Numbered from the stretch's first letter, positions 1 to 7,163 are shown. The stretch: DNA of 24,044 nucleotides from JAKIWV01 sp049800095 (GCA_049800095.1 JBARJD010000019.1:1-24044), one strand, 5' to 3'. Program-made: numbers and translations. Notes: generated by a model not told the origin, from the sequence alone.

Positions 1-96
1 CGTTCAACCCGTACCCAAAAACAAAGTGGCTCTACCGTCAGGAAATTGCCCATCGCCGGGCATCATTCTAAGAGCCCTTTCGACCATTCTTCCTTC

Positions 97-849
97 ATGC
101 GCGAGCCCACGAAGATCGCCCAAGAAGCAGACGGCTGGAAACCCATACCCGATCCGGAAGGTCGCTATTCCACCGGGACAGCAGACTTCGACCGGCTGCT
201 TGGGGGAGGCTTCCACAGGGGCAGCTATGCCCTGTTCGGACTGGATGAGACCGTCGGAACGGAGGATCTTGACCTCTTACTCTTCCCCACCTTCCTCAAT
301 GTCCTGTATCAGTCCCGGGGGATACTTGCCATTCTAACGTCCCGAGACTCTCCCCACGATTTTCGTGCACGGCTGACGCGTTTTGTGACTCGTCGGAGGT
401 TCGATAGCCGGGTCCGGATCTGTGACTACGTCGGGGAGGACCAGGGCCCGCCGTATGTCGTGACGCTGAATCCCCATGGGAAGGACAAAGCCACTGCGAA
501 GGTGGTGGAGGCAGAGAAAGCGGTGCAGGGGAACCGCAAGAAGTCGTTCCTTGAGCTCACCGCCTTCGAAGTCTTCGACACGTTGATGGGCTCAGAAGCG
601 GCCACGCGGTTGTTCTTCCAAGGAGTGAAGCGAAGTCGAATGCTGGGAAATCTTGGGATCGGCTTGCTCGGCCCAGGGCTCGGGTGCGCCGCCGGTGTAC
701 GCCGAATGGCCGACACGGAGTTCGCGCTCCATCGCGACGAGGTCGGGCTCATCATCCGTGGCGTTCGACCTGCTTTCCCGAGCTACGTAGTGACCGAAGA
801 CCTCCACGCCGGCCCGCCGCACGTCGTGTTTGTCCCCCGACCGTCTTGA
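97..849 (+). CDS. KaiC/GvpD-like RecA-fold protein lacking Walker A
   Basis: A 250-residue protein. Residues 23-45 (YSTGTADFDRLLGGGF then HRGSY) match the entry to KaiC/GvpD-type RecA-fold domains, where a LDxLLGGG turn and an RGS strand precede the P-loop. Here the P-loop position (residues 48-56, GLDETVGTE) has no GK[ST], so nucleotide binding in the usual way is unlikely. The remaining alternating hydrophobic strands (LAILTSR, RVRICDYVG) fit the same fold. ATG 97 is preferred over an in-frame TTG at 46 because the homologous part begins later and a weak TATA-like TCTAAG lies about 27 nt upstream, which would give a leaderless message. The family resemblance comes from recall of motif patterns. 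No partner gene is adjacent, and the function (scaffold or regulator) is unknown. Confidence 0.72.
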   Translation: MREPTKIAQEADGWKPIPDPEGRYSTGTADFDRLLGGGFHRGSYALFGLDETVGTEDLDLLLFPTFLNVLYQSRGILAILTSRDSPHDFRARLTRFVTRRRFDSRVRICDYVGEDQGPPYVVTLNPHGKDKATAKVVEAEKAVQGNRKKSFLELTAFEVFDTLMGSEAATRLFFQGVKRSRMLGNLGIGLLGPGLGCAAGVRRMADTEFALHRDEVGLIIRGVRPAFPSYVVTEDLHAGPPHVVFVPRPS

Positions 850-1426
850 ACGGGGGGTTGTGCGAACGGGTCGGCTCCGCCCGGGGCGCAACGGTGTCGG
901 GCACCCTTCGTGCGGGGAGAGGTCGCGAATCCTATGGGGCCGCACAAATCGTAGAGGATCCCGAACCCCCTGGGAATGCCGGAATCCGTGTTGGAGGTTC
1001 TTACGTCATAGGCTGAAGGTTGCGGCTCACGAGGGACCGGAGCTCTTCGAACCGAGGCTCCCTCCTCGCCTCGGAGAATAACGGAGAATGCCTGACGTAA
1101 CTCAGTTGGAGCGTGTGGTCTTTCGCCGCAGCGTCGTGAACTCGAAGAGTTTGTCCTTGTCTCCAAAGGCTTGAAAGATGAAGCCGCCTGAAGAGGCGGG
1201 GGACATGCTGGCCGAAAGCTTCCCGTTAATTTCCATTATTGAGGTGACTTCCGCCCTGCCCGAACGGCGCCGTCGGGTAGCGAGGGCGGTGCACCACGGA
1301 TCATGGCCACCCGTGCGGTATCGATCCCGCAACCCCCTCACATCCTCAGTGCTAACAGCTCTCTTCTCCGAGCCCTGGTCTCATACCGCGCTCGCCGAGC
1401 CGGTTAGGGCGTGGGAAAGCGGGCGG
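850..1426. other. 577-nt region with no supportable gene
   Basis: This lies between the 3' ends of the KaiC-like gene and the DsbA-like gene. Reading frames here are short, Arg/Ser/Pro-rich and resemble no family I know. Contents that stand out are a 6-bp hairpin with a GAAG loop at 1184-1199, two of the window's four TTACGTCA octamers (1001 + and 1093 -), and an inverted repeat GCGGTAT/ATACCGC about 60 nt apart (1315 and 1383). I looked for a tRNA (no T-loop consensus), RNase P RNA and SRP RNA signatures and found none. A small non-coding RNA or a decayed mobile-element end is possible. Confidence 0.6.
1184..1199. repeat. Short perfect hairpin, 6-bp stem, GAAG loop
   Basis: CCGCCT, GAAG and AGGCGG form a perfect stem-loop in gene-free DNA. 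It is flanked by GAAG on the left and a G-run followed by GACATG on the right. Subterminal hairpins of this general kind mark the ends of IS200/IS605 (TnpB-type) elements, but no tnpA or tnpB remnant is visible nearby, so the origin is undecided. It could equally be a hairpin in an untranslated RNA. Confidence 0.4.
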
Positions 1427-1984
1427 TCATGTGCCGCGTCTGTTCGGGGCGGAACGCCTTAATGCCTCGAGCAGCGGTAAAAACTCGTACTGGCCTGCGT
1501 GCAATGTGCCGTTGACAAAGAAGGTGGGGGTGTCGCCGACGCCGGCCTCCGCGGCGCTCTCCAGATCCTCGTCGACACGTCGGGCCGCGGCTCCGGAGGA
1601 AAGATCCCGGTCGAAATCCTCCATCTCGATCGGGAGTCCCTGGACGAGCTCCCGAAGGGTCAGGTCCGAGAGGTCATCTTGGTGCGCGAACAGCCGGTCG
1701 TGCATCAGCCAGAATTTTCCTTGAAGGCCCGCGGCCTCCGCTGCCTCTGCGGCCGGCCGCGAACGCGGATGAAGCATTGGTTGGGGAAAGTTCCGGAAGA
1801 CGAAGCACAGGTCATCCTGCAGCTCCCGGACGAGTTCGGTCACCGCGCCGAGCACGTTCCGACAGTGAGTGGAAGCGTAGTCGCCGTACTCCACGAGCGA
1901 ATACCGCGCCGATGCGGACCCGAGGCAGTTGTCTCGACCTTCCATCGGCAGGATGAGGCGGGGCAAATCAGCGTTCGGGTCCAT
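1427..1984 (-). CDS. DsbA-like thioredoxin-fold protein with a single active-site Cys
   Basis: A 185-residue DsbA/Thioredoxin_4-type protein. LVEYGDY (residues 30-36) leads into the active-site turn, FRNFPQPM and HPRSRPAAEAAEAA match the helical insertion, and DTPTFFVNG carries the cis-Pro (about residue 153). The active-site CxxC is altered: residues 38-41 read S-T-H-C, so the first, nucleophilic Cys is Ser (codon TCC) and only C41 remains. A classical dithiol oxidase is therefore unlikely; a peroxidase-like, chaperone or monothiol role is possible. There is no signal peptide, so it is probably cytosolic. The ATG at 1984 follows a GAGG ribosome site with 5-6 nt spacing; M14 is an alternative start. 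It is divergent from the pirin-like gene. Confidence 0.85.
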   Translation of the reverse strand: MDPNADLPRLILPMEGRDNCLGSASARYSLVEYGDYASTHCRNVLGAVTELVRELQDDLCFVFRNFPQPMLHPRSRPAAEAAEAAGLQGKFWLMHDRLFAHQDDLSDLTLRELVQGLPIEMEDFDRDLSSGAAARRVDEDLESAAEAGVGDTPTFFVNGTLHAGQYEFLPLLEALRRSAPNRRGT

Positions 1985-2129
1985 GGATCCTCAGGCTGAC
2001 CGAGGCACTATAGGGCATTTCCCTTTCGGACGAAGCGCCGAGGCCGCGCGCCGGCCAGCGGGACAGCGGAACGGATATCTTTCGGAGCGCCTACCGAGCC
2101 GGCGCCCGGTCCGAGGAGAAACGATACCG

Positions 2130-2861
2130 ATGGCAGGGATCGATGGTGCGCCTCGTCATTTGCGGGTCGTGTCGAGCCAGATTGAGTTGGACGATATCTC
2201 TGGGAGGGTGCTGTTTCCCTCGCCGGCCCAGGGCCCATGGTTGCCCTTCCTCCGCATCGCGGAGACCAGCACATCGGGTGGCGGGGACGACCCGGAAGGG
2301 CATACACATCGCGAAGAGGAGGTCTTGAACTACATCGTAGAAGGCCGGGTGGAGTACGAGGATGATGTCGGTCGTCGGGCGCTTCTCGGACCGGGGTCGG
2401 TCGAACTCCTGACCGCCCGCGAGGAGACACGTCACAAACTGATGGGCGCGATTGAGCCTACGAGGACCCGATGGTTGTCCGTGGTCGTCCGGTGTGTGCC
2501 GGAGATGGGAGAACCGGACCATCGCGCGCAGGTCGCGCACGGACCCCCGCCCGCCCGAAGAGGTGACGCAACCCTCGAGCGGCTCTTGGTCGGACCGGAC
2601 TCCCCGGTGGTGTCGGGCGCCGGGCTTGAATGCGTTGACATCGAGTTTCGCAAAGAGGGTCGGTGCGTGTGTCTGATAGGACGGGAACGGAGAGCGGTGG
2701 CCTACGTCTTCGAGGGCTCTGGATCGGTCGACGGCCAACTCGCGGACGCGGGGGCGGGCGCGCTGATCGACAATGTAACAGAGGTTTCGATCCAGGCCCG
2801 AACCGGAACTCGGGTGCTCCTGGCCTCGGCGCCCCGTAGGCAGATAGAGACCCCCTCGTGA
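2130..2861 (+). CDS. Pirin-like bicupin protein
   Basis: A 243-residue protein with the pirin/cupin signature. HTHREEEVLNYIVEG (residues 58-72) corresponds to the pirin HPHRGFET...YVLEG segment with two His ligands, followed by GPGSVELLTA and a third His at 102. The usual fourth ligand Glu two residues later is Leu104, so the metal site may be incomplete. The second half (about 120-243) looks like a decayed second cupin. Pirins bind Fe or Ni; some are quercetinases and some are redox sensors. The start at ATG 2130 is chosen because GAGGAG lies at 2113-2118. Upstream in-frame codons overlap the divergent DsbA-like gene and are not family-like. A 14-bp palindrome follows the stop. Confidence 0.85.
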   Translation: MAGIDGAPRHLRVVSSQIELDDISGRVLFPSPAQGPWLPFLRIAETSTSGGGDDPEGHTHREEEVLNYIVEGRVEYEDDVGRRALLGPGSVELLTAREETRHKLMGAIEPTRTRWLSVVVRCVPEMGEPDHRAQVAHGPPPARRGDATLERLLVGPDSPVVSGAGLECVDIEFRKEGRCVCLIGRERRAVAYVFEGSGSVDGQLADAGAGALIDNVTEVSIQARTGTRVLLASAPRRQIETPS

Positions 2862-2863
2862 CG

Positions 2864-2877
2864 GGCCCCTAGGGGCC
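2864..2877. terminator. 14-bp perfect palindrome between convergent genes
   Basis: GGCCCCTAGGGGCC starts 3 nt after the pirin-like stop codon and lies 29 nt before the stop of the convergent metal permease. A hairpin here could mark the 3' end of both transcripts. No T-run follows, so calling it a terminator is tentative. Confidence 0.35.
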
Positions 2878-2905
2878 GGCCGAGGCCATCGCCTTCGACC
2901 GACCT

Positions 2906-3862
2906 TTACGCGGTGTCGAGGTCCCCGGCCGAATCGGACAAAGGCTCCGGCGCGGCGCGAGGAGACTTCGCCGCGGAAGGTTGTGCTGTCGAACGGGTCA
3001 CCGATCGCTTGAACAAGGGAGCCATGAGCGGAACGCCCCGGACGAGCACGTACGCCACGAAGACGATGGTCACGATGAAGAAACTCGTGGGTTCGATCTC
3101 GTAGAACCCGATGAAGATCCCCGCCCACGTCGCGCTCAAGGCGACGAGCACCGCGATCAGCACCGCGTAGAGCGGGCGCTGGGCGAGCCGGATGGCGATG
3201 GCCGCCGGAGTCACGGTGAGTGCGAATATCAACAGGACGCCGATAATCGTGACCGCGATCGAGATGGCAACGGCCAGAGCGAGCATGAAAATCACCCCGA
3301 GCGCCAGGGTATGCATTCCCTTGGCCTCGGCGACGTCCTCGTCCAGAGAGGCGAACAACAGTTGACGGTAGACGAGCGCCAGTGCGGCTAGAACGGGGAT
3401 GCTCACCTCGATCGTGAGCAACACCTGTGCATTGCTGACACCGACGATGTCTCCGAACAGGATCGAGTAGGCCTCGGAGGCGAACCCGCGATAGAAACTG
3501 ATGAACAGCAACCCGAGACCGAGCATGAAGGCGAGAATTGTACCGATCTCGACGTCGCGATGGGCGGCCTTCTGGCCGAGAAGGGCCATCCCGGCTCCAG
3601 AGACGGTCGTGAAGAGCAGGAGACCGTAGAGCGGATTCACGGCAAAGAGGACCGCCCCGGCGGCCCCGGAAAACCCGACGTGACCGAGCGCATGGGCGGC
3701 GAACGAAGACCGACGGAGCACGACCAGGTAGCTCACGACGCCGGCGACGATGGAGATGATCGTCCCCGCCTCGAACGCGTTCCGTACGAATTCATATTGA
3801 AGCATCTCGCGAAGGTCACCGATCAGATTCCAGCTCCACCAGACCCAGCCAAAGCCGCTCAT
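2906..3862 (-). CDS. Metal ABC transporter permease (ZnuB/MntB family)
   Basis: A 318-residue polytopic membrane protein of the ABC-3 family that moves divalent metal (Zn, Mn or Fe) across the membrane. FEAGTIISIVAGVVSYLVV, then RRSSFAAHALGHVGFSGAAG and VEIGTILAFMLGLG are typical family segments, with about eight or nine hydrophobic helices in all. The C-terminal 40 residues are an Ala/Ser/Pro-rich cytoplasmic tail. The ATG at 3862 overlaps the stop codon of the ATPase gene as ATGA, so translation is probably coupled. A longer in-frame reading back to 4039 overlaps the ATPase gene and is not credible. It is the last gene of the regulator, binding protein, ATPase, permease operon. Confidence 0.93.
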   Translation of the reverse strand: MSGFGWVWWSWNLIGDLREMLQYEFVRNAFEAGTIISIVAGVVSYLVVLRRSSFAAHALGHVGFSGAAGAVLFAVNPLYGLLLFTTVSGAGMALLGQKAAHRDVEIGTILAFMLGLGLLFISFYRGFASEAYSILFGDIVGVSNAQVLLTIEVSIPVLAALALVYRQLLFASLDEDVAEAKGMHTLALGVIFMLALAVAISIAVTIIGVLLIFALTVTPAAIAIRLAQRPLYAVLIAVLVALSATWAGIFIGFYEIEPTSFFIVTIVFVAYVLVRGVPLMAPLFKRSVTRSTAQPSAAKSPRAAPEPLSDSAGDLDTA

Positions 3863-4710
3863 GCGTCCGGGTCCCGGTGGGAATCTTCGCCCCCGACGAT
3901 CACCATGTTGCCACGGGAATCCCGCAACACTTCGACGCGGACGCCGTACAGTTCCGTGAGGCTCGTCGTCGTCAGGACCTCGCTCGGCAGCCCCGTCGCC
4001 ACGCGGCCGTTGGCGACGTAAATGACTTTGTCCAAACAACGGATGAGCGGGTTGATGTCGTGCGCCACGAGAAGGGTAGCCACGTTGCGAGTCCGCACGA
4101 GGCCGTTCACTAGCTGAACCAACTCCTCCGCCCTCCGGATGTCTAGGCTCGCCAACGGTTCGTCCAGCAGGAGGAGCTCTGGATTACCCGCCAGCGCCTC
4201 CGCCAGGAAGATCCTCTGCAGTTCCCCCCCCGATAGAGCGCCGAGCGATTTCTTCCCAAGCTCCGTCGCTCCCACGGATCGGAGGGCATCCTCCGCCGCT
4301 TCTCGCTCCTTACGGAACATAGAGGGAGCGACGTTCGGGATCCACCGATTTCCCGAGTAACCCAGTCGGACGAGCTGGTCCGCCTGGACATTCGTGTCCT
4401 TGTCTACCGTGTGGCTTTGTGGTACGTAGCCGATCCTTGGATTGCCGCGCCGGGGGGATTCGCCGAAGAGCTGTACCGACCCGCCCGTGGGCCGAACCAA
4501 TCCGAGGAGTAGTCGAAACAAGGTCGTCTTTCCGGCCCCGTTCGGACCGATGACAGCGACGAACTCGCCGCGGTTGATGCGGAAGTTGGCGTCGCTCCAT
4601 ACCGTGTGGCCCTTGTAACCCACCTCCAAGTGGTGGGCTCCCGCGATCTCAAGCGGCACGGCCGTATGTTCCTCGAGCCCCGGAGTTACGCGCTGGGCGT
4701 CATTCTCCAA
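3859..4710 (-). CDS. Metal ABC transporter ATP-binding protein (ZnuC/MntA family)
   Basis: A 283-residue ABC ATPase that energises the adjoining permease on the cytoplasmic face. Seen directly: Walker A GPNGAGKTT, Q-loop GYVPQ, signature LSGGELQR, Walker B LLLLDEP and the switch His in VAHD. The start is uncertain. TTG 4710 overlaps the binding-protein stop by 11 nt but has no clear ribosome site. GTG 4659 is preceded by GAGGA and would give a protein starting just before the LEVGYKG strand. The C-terminal extension after the GRVATG turn ends in an Asp/Gly-rich tail, common in ZnuC-like ATPases. Confidence 0.93.
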   Translation of the reverse strand: MENDAQRVTPGLEEHTAVPLEIAGAHHLEVGYKGHTVWSDANFRINRGEFVAVIGPNGAGKTTLFRLLLGLVRPTGGSVQLFGESPRRGNPRIGYVPQSHTVDKDTNVQADQLVRLGYSGNRWIPNVAPSMFRKEREAAEDALRSVGATELGKKSLGALSGGELQRIFLAEALAGNPELLLLDEPLASLDIRRAEELVQLVNGLVRTRNVATLLVAHDINPLIRCLDKVIYVANGRVATGLPSEVLTTTSLTELYGVRVEVLRDSRGNMVIVGGEDSHRDPDA

Positions 4711-5794
4711 GCGCGTTGGCGTTCAACGCATCCTGCAGCGAGTCTAACTCCCCCATCATCCAGGTTTGGAACGAGACATTCGGTGGTTGGATCGTCTCGG
4801 TCACAAACATCGTCGTCACGTTGTGCTCCGCCGCGATGGCCTTCATGTTGGTCGTAATGGGGGTGACGGTCTGTTCGTTGTAAACGAGTACCTTGACATT
4901 ACCGCTCTCGAGCTGACACTCGAACTGCACCTCGCTCGCGTCGGAAGGGTCGCTCCCTTCAGCGATGGCCTCCATGAAGGCCGGGGGAGATACCAGATCG
5001 AGGTCGGTCGCGTTCGCCAGGTAAACGAATATGCTCTCGGTCGACGCTACCTCAGCGCCGGCGAATTGGTCCTTGATCTGTGTGACCCGTGAGTACAGCG
5101 ATCCTAGTGACGCGGTCACGTTGTCGTATTGACTCGTGAAGTACCCAGTCAGGCCAGGTGCGATTGACGTGAGGTTATGGAACATCCAGGCCACCGTGTC
5201 GTTGACGTACGCGGGATTGTACCACAGGTGAGGGTTTCCGGTCACGATTCCCCCCGTCACCCGCACTCCTAGGCTGTCGCCCACGTTCAGGATTGTCTGA
5301 TTGGCATTTCCATCGGCCCCAATGAGTTGGGTCGCCCACCCGTCGTACCCCACGTTGTTGACGATCACGTATCGTGCGGCGCTGATGGCCTTGGCATCCG
5401 AATCGTTGGCTTGGTACTCGTGCGGGTCCGTGTTAGGGTCCGTGACGATGCTTGTCACGTTCACGTGGATTCCCCCAATCTGCGAAACCAGGCTTCCCCA
5501 GAAATTCTCTGCGGCGACCACGTTGATGACTTCACCGGGATTGGAGGCCGCAGAAGATCGGATGTGTGCGGCAGGTGTCTGGACGGGAGCGGTGGGAGAG
5601 CTGCTCTGGGATGGTGTATCGTAATTCGAAGGGCTTTCTGCCTCGGTTGCGTCCGGTGCTCCCGATTGGGCGGCCGACGCCGACGGTCCACAGGGGGAGC
5701 CGGGACTGCTTAGGAGATAGCCGGCGTAGATTCCCGTCCCGGCTAGCACTATCACGAGGGCCGCCGCGATCACGATTTTTGAGTTCTTCCGCAG
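4700..5794 (-). CDS. Metal ABC transporter substrate-binding protein
   Basis: An exported cluster A-I (ZnuA/MntC/TroA-like) metal-binding protein of about 364 residues. One N-terminal hydrophobic helix (IVIAAALVIVLAGTGIYAGY) anchors it, followed by a Ser/Pro/Thr-rich linker of roughly 60 residues and then the two-lobed domain. Likely ligands are His in DPHEY, His in GNPHLWYNP and Glu in STESIFVYLAN; a His,His,Glu set is closer to the Mn/Fe-type site than to the three-His Zn site, so the metal is undecided. Nine N-x-S/T sequons fit an exposed glycoprotein. The proposed start is an unusual CTG at 5794, 2 nt after the regulator stop and 9 nt after a strong GGAGG; a GTG at 5824 has no ribosome site. 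Confidence 0.85.
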   Translation of the reverse strand: MRKNSKIVIAAALVIVLAGTGIYAGYLLSSPGSPCGPSASAAQSGAPDATEAESPSNYDTPSQSSSPTAPVQTPAAHIRSSAASNPGEVINVVAAENFWGSLVSQIGGIHVNVTSIVTDPNTDPHEYQANDSDAKAISAARYVIVNNVGYDGWATQLIGADGNANQTILNVGDSLGVRVTGGIVTGNPHLWYNPAYVNDTVAWMFHNLTSIAPGLTGYFTSQYDNVTASLGSLYSRVTQIKDQFAGAEVASTESIFVYLANATDLDLVSPPAFMEAIAEGSDPSDASEVQFECQLESGNVKVLVYNEQTVTPITTNMKAIAAEHNVTTMFVTETIQPPNVSFQTWMMGELDSLQDALNANALGE

Positions 5795-5796
5795 GA

Positions 5797-6228
5797 CTAG
5801 CTCCCTCCTTTCTTGTCGGAACACGGAGAGATGGGCTGGCCGTGGGGACAAATGGAGGGATGCCCTTCGGCCGCACAGAGTTGCTCCACGGTATGATGGG
5901 AGATGGCCAGGTCGACCTCGCGGGCGGCGTCGCAGGTATCTTGAGGGGCGAGGCCGAGCTTGCTGAACAGGCTCTCTGCCACGCGGTGATGGCGTTGATA
6001 CTCCACGAGGGTGTTCCGACCCTTCAGTGTCAGACGGGACTTCCCTCTATGGCGGGAGATGAGCCCCATCTCCTCGAGAGGGGTCAGGTGGCCCAATGCC
6101 GAAGGGGGACTCACATTGAGCGAGTCCGCCATGATTTTGAGGGAGACTCCACGTTCCAGGGTCTCTCGACTACCGATCATCCGAAGCGCGTCCACCTGAC
6201 GACGAGTCAGACGCTGGAGCGTCTCCAT
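5797..6228 (-). CDS. DtxR/MntR-family metal-dependent transcriptional regulator
   Basis: A 143-residue repressor of the iron/manganese-dependent family. A winged helix occupies about residues 1-70 (SLKIMADSLNVSPPSALGHLTPLEEMGLI is the helix-turn-helix and RLTLKGRNTL the wing end). The dimerisation and metal domain follows, with the diagnostic HxxxE/CPHGQPI segment near residues 110-135. It lacks the C-terminal SH3-like domain of long DtxR proteins. It is the first gene of the metal-transporter operon, its TAG lies 2 nt from the next start, and a perfect palindrome covers its promoter. Autoregulation together with the transporter is the natural inference. ATG 6228 follows AAGGA with 4-nt spacing. 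Confidence 0.93.
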   Translation of the reverse strand: METLQRLTRRQVDALRMIGSRETLERGVSLKIMADSLNVSPPSALGHLTPLEEMGLISRHRGKSRLTLKGRNTLVEYQRHHRVAESLFSKLGLAPQDTCDAAREVDLAISHHTVEQLCAAEGHPSICPHGQPISPCSDKKGGS

Positions 6229-6250
6229 GGGGTTCCTTCACGAAAGCGAA

Positions 6251-6284
6251 CTATATATCGGTGCCCCTAATTATTAGGTATATA
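6251..6284 (-). promoter_or_regulatory. Promoter and palindromic operator of the metal operon
   Basis: A perfect inverted repeat, CCTAAT-T-ATTAGG (6266-6278), sits between two TATA-like boxes read on the minus strand, TATATA at 6279-6284 and TATATA at 6252-6257. The TTAGG/CCTAA half-sites resemble those of DtxR-family operators. Its position directly downstream of the distal TATA would block initiation when the repressor is bound. If the distal TATA is used the leader is about 25 nt and carries the ribosome site; if the proximal one is used the message is leaderless. Confidence 0.72.
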
Positions 6285-6474
6285 GAAATGTTTGCGGGTT
6301 GACTCGTCAACTTCGGAATCCTCTTTGCCTTCGCTCGAGAAATGCCGCGAGGCCGATTTCAGCGGTCCATAGGCCCTTTCCCCCCGCGGAACTTCAGGTC
6401 GTAACAATGAGTGTTTTACGTCACGGCGACAGGTTGCGAGTCCGCCTTCCCTTTTTTCTAGTCGGAATCAGATG

Positions 6475-6480
6475 TATAAA
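6475..6480 (+). promoter_or_regulatory. TATA box of the orphan exported-protein gene
   Basis: TATAAA lies 26 nt before ATG 6501, the distance expected for a leaderless archaeal transcript. It overlaps an earlier in-frame ATG (6480), which argues against that start. A TTACGTCA octamer is 51 nt further upstream and a T6 run is at 6452-6457. Confidence 0.65.
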
Positions 6481-6500
6481 TGCGCATTGGATCCGGTCCG

Positions 6501-7010
6501 ATGCTCAGGACGGAAATGGGACTTAAGTTGCGTCGAAGAAGCGTCTATGTTGCGACGATCGCAGCCATACTGGTAATGGTAGCCGGATTCGCATTGGCTG
6601 GGTTCATTAGTATCATCACAACTGGGGGACAGAACGGTTTCAGCGCGACCTCAGCGACAGGCACGTCATACGCCACAGGTACGCCCTCGGTAAACCTGGT
6701 CTGGACGACCGCTTCTGGCACCTGCGGAACACCCACGGTTACCGCAAACGATGCGGACGTCTACATTACGGGTGAAGTGGCGTGTCAGACGCTGAGCCCT
6801 GACTGGTTCGAGGAGCTGAGCTTCCCCGGTACTTCCCTAGTCGCAAACCCCGTGGACAATTTCGCCGTAACAGTGGGGACCAACGCTCCGGTCCTGTTCA
6901 CCGTCTCGTTGACTACCACGGTGACCCATGCCATCACCACGAACGTCTTTTACGAGGTAGGCACATCCGCGACCGCTACGACCTCTAACGTGGGAATCAC
7001 TGGCGATTAA
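6501..7010 (+). CDS. Orphan membrane-anchored exported protein
   Basis: A 169-residue protein of no family I recognise. It starts with a basic stretch (KLRRRS), then one hydrophobic helix at about residues 15-40, then an extracellular domain rich in Thr, Ser, Val and Gly with alternating β-like segments. The only two Cys (C75, C95) could form a disulfide. There is no type IV pilin cleavage motif that I can defend. The start at 6501 is chosen from the TATA position; ATG 6516 is also possible. The gene is divergent from the metal operon, whose operator lies about 220 nt away. Its codon use and slightly lower GC still look chromosomal. Confidence 0.7.
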   Translation: MLRTEMGLKLRRRSVYVATIAAILVMVAGFALAGFISIITTGGQNGFSATSATGTSYATGTPSVNLVWTTASGTCGTPTVTANDADVYITGEVACQTLSPDWFEELSFPGTSLVANPVDNFAVTVGTNAPVLFTVSLTTTVTHAITTNVFYEVGTSATATTSNVGITGD

Positions 7011-7062
7011 GCCACGCGCTGCGAGGGGCATCCTGCTCTCTCCCAACCCCTTCCCCCGACCC

Positions 7063-7067
7063 TTTTT
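7063..7067 (+). terminator. T-run after the orphan exported-protein gene
   Basis: CCTTTTTCAT occurs 53 nt after the stop codon, in a C/T-rich stretch. Archaeal termination often needs only a short T-run in the non-template strand, so this is a plausible end of the + strand transcript. Confidence 0.4.
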
Positions 7068-7163
7068 CATAAGTGTCTGCGGAATCCTCAACTGACGAGG
7101 CTCATGGCGAGAGCGCCCTAGCCGACTCGGGCCGGCACCCAGCCTCTTCGGGACTCGACGTCA

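Noticed and set aside
1102..1236. Short minus-strand frame ending in ...FEFTTLRRKTTRSN
   Set aside because: It contains the hairpin at 1184-1199, has no ribosome site or TATA box at a sensible distance and resembles no known protein.
1315..1389. 7-bp inverted repeat about 60 nt apart, tRNA-like in length
   Set aside because: Neither strand has a T-loop consensus or a foldable D and anticodon arm, so it is not a tRNA; a 7-bp match at this distance can occur by chance.
2091..3128. 345-codon minus-strand frame opposite the pirin-like gene
   Set aside because: It is antisense to a gene with clear cupin motifs and overlaps the metal permease in another frame.
6298..6311. GTTGA-CTCG-TCAAC inverted repeat near the metal operator
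   Set aside because: The stem is only 5 bp and does not resemble the CCTAAT half-site; it was considered as a second operator but is not supported.
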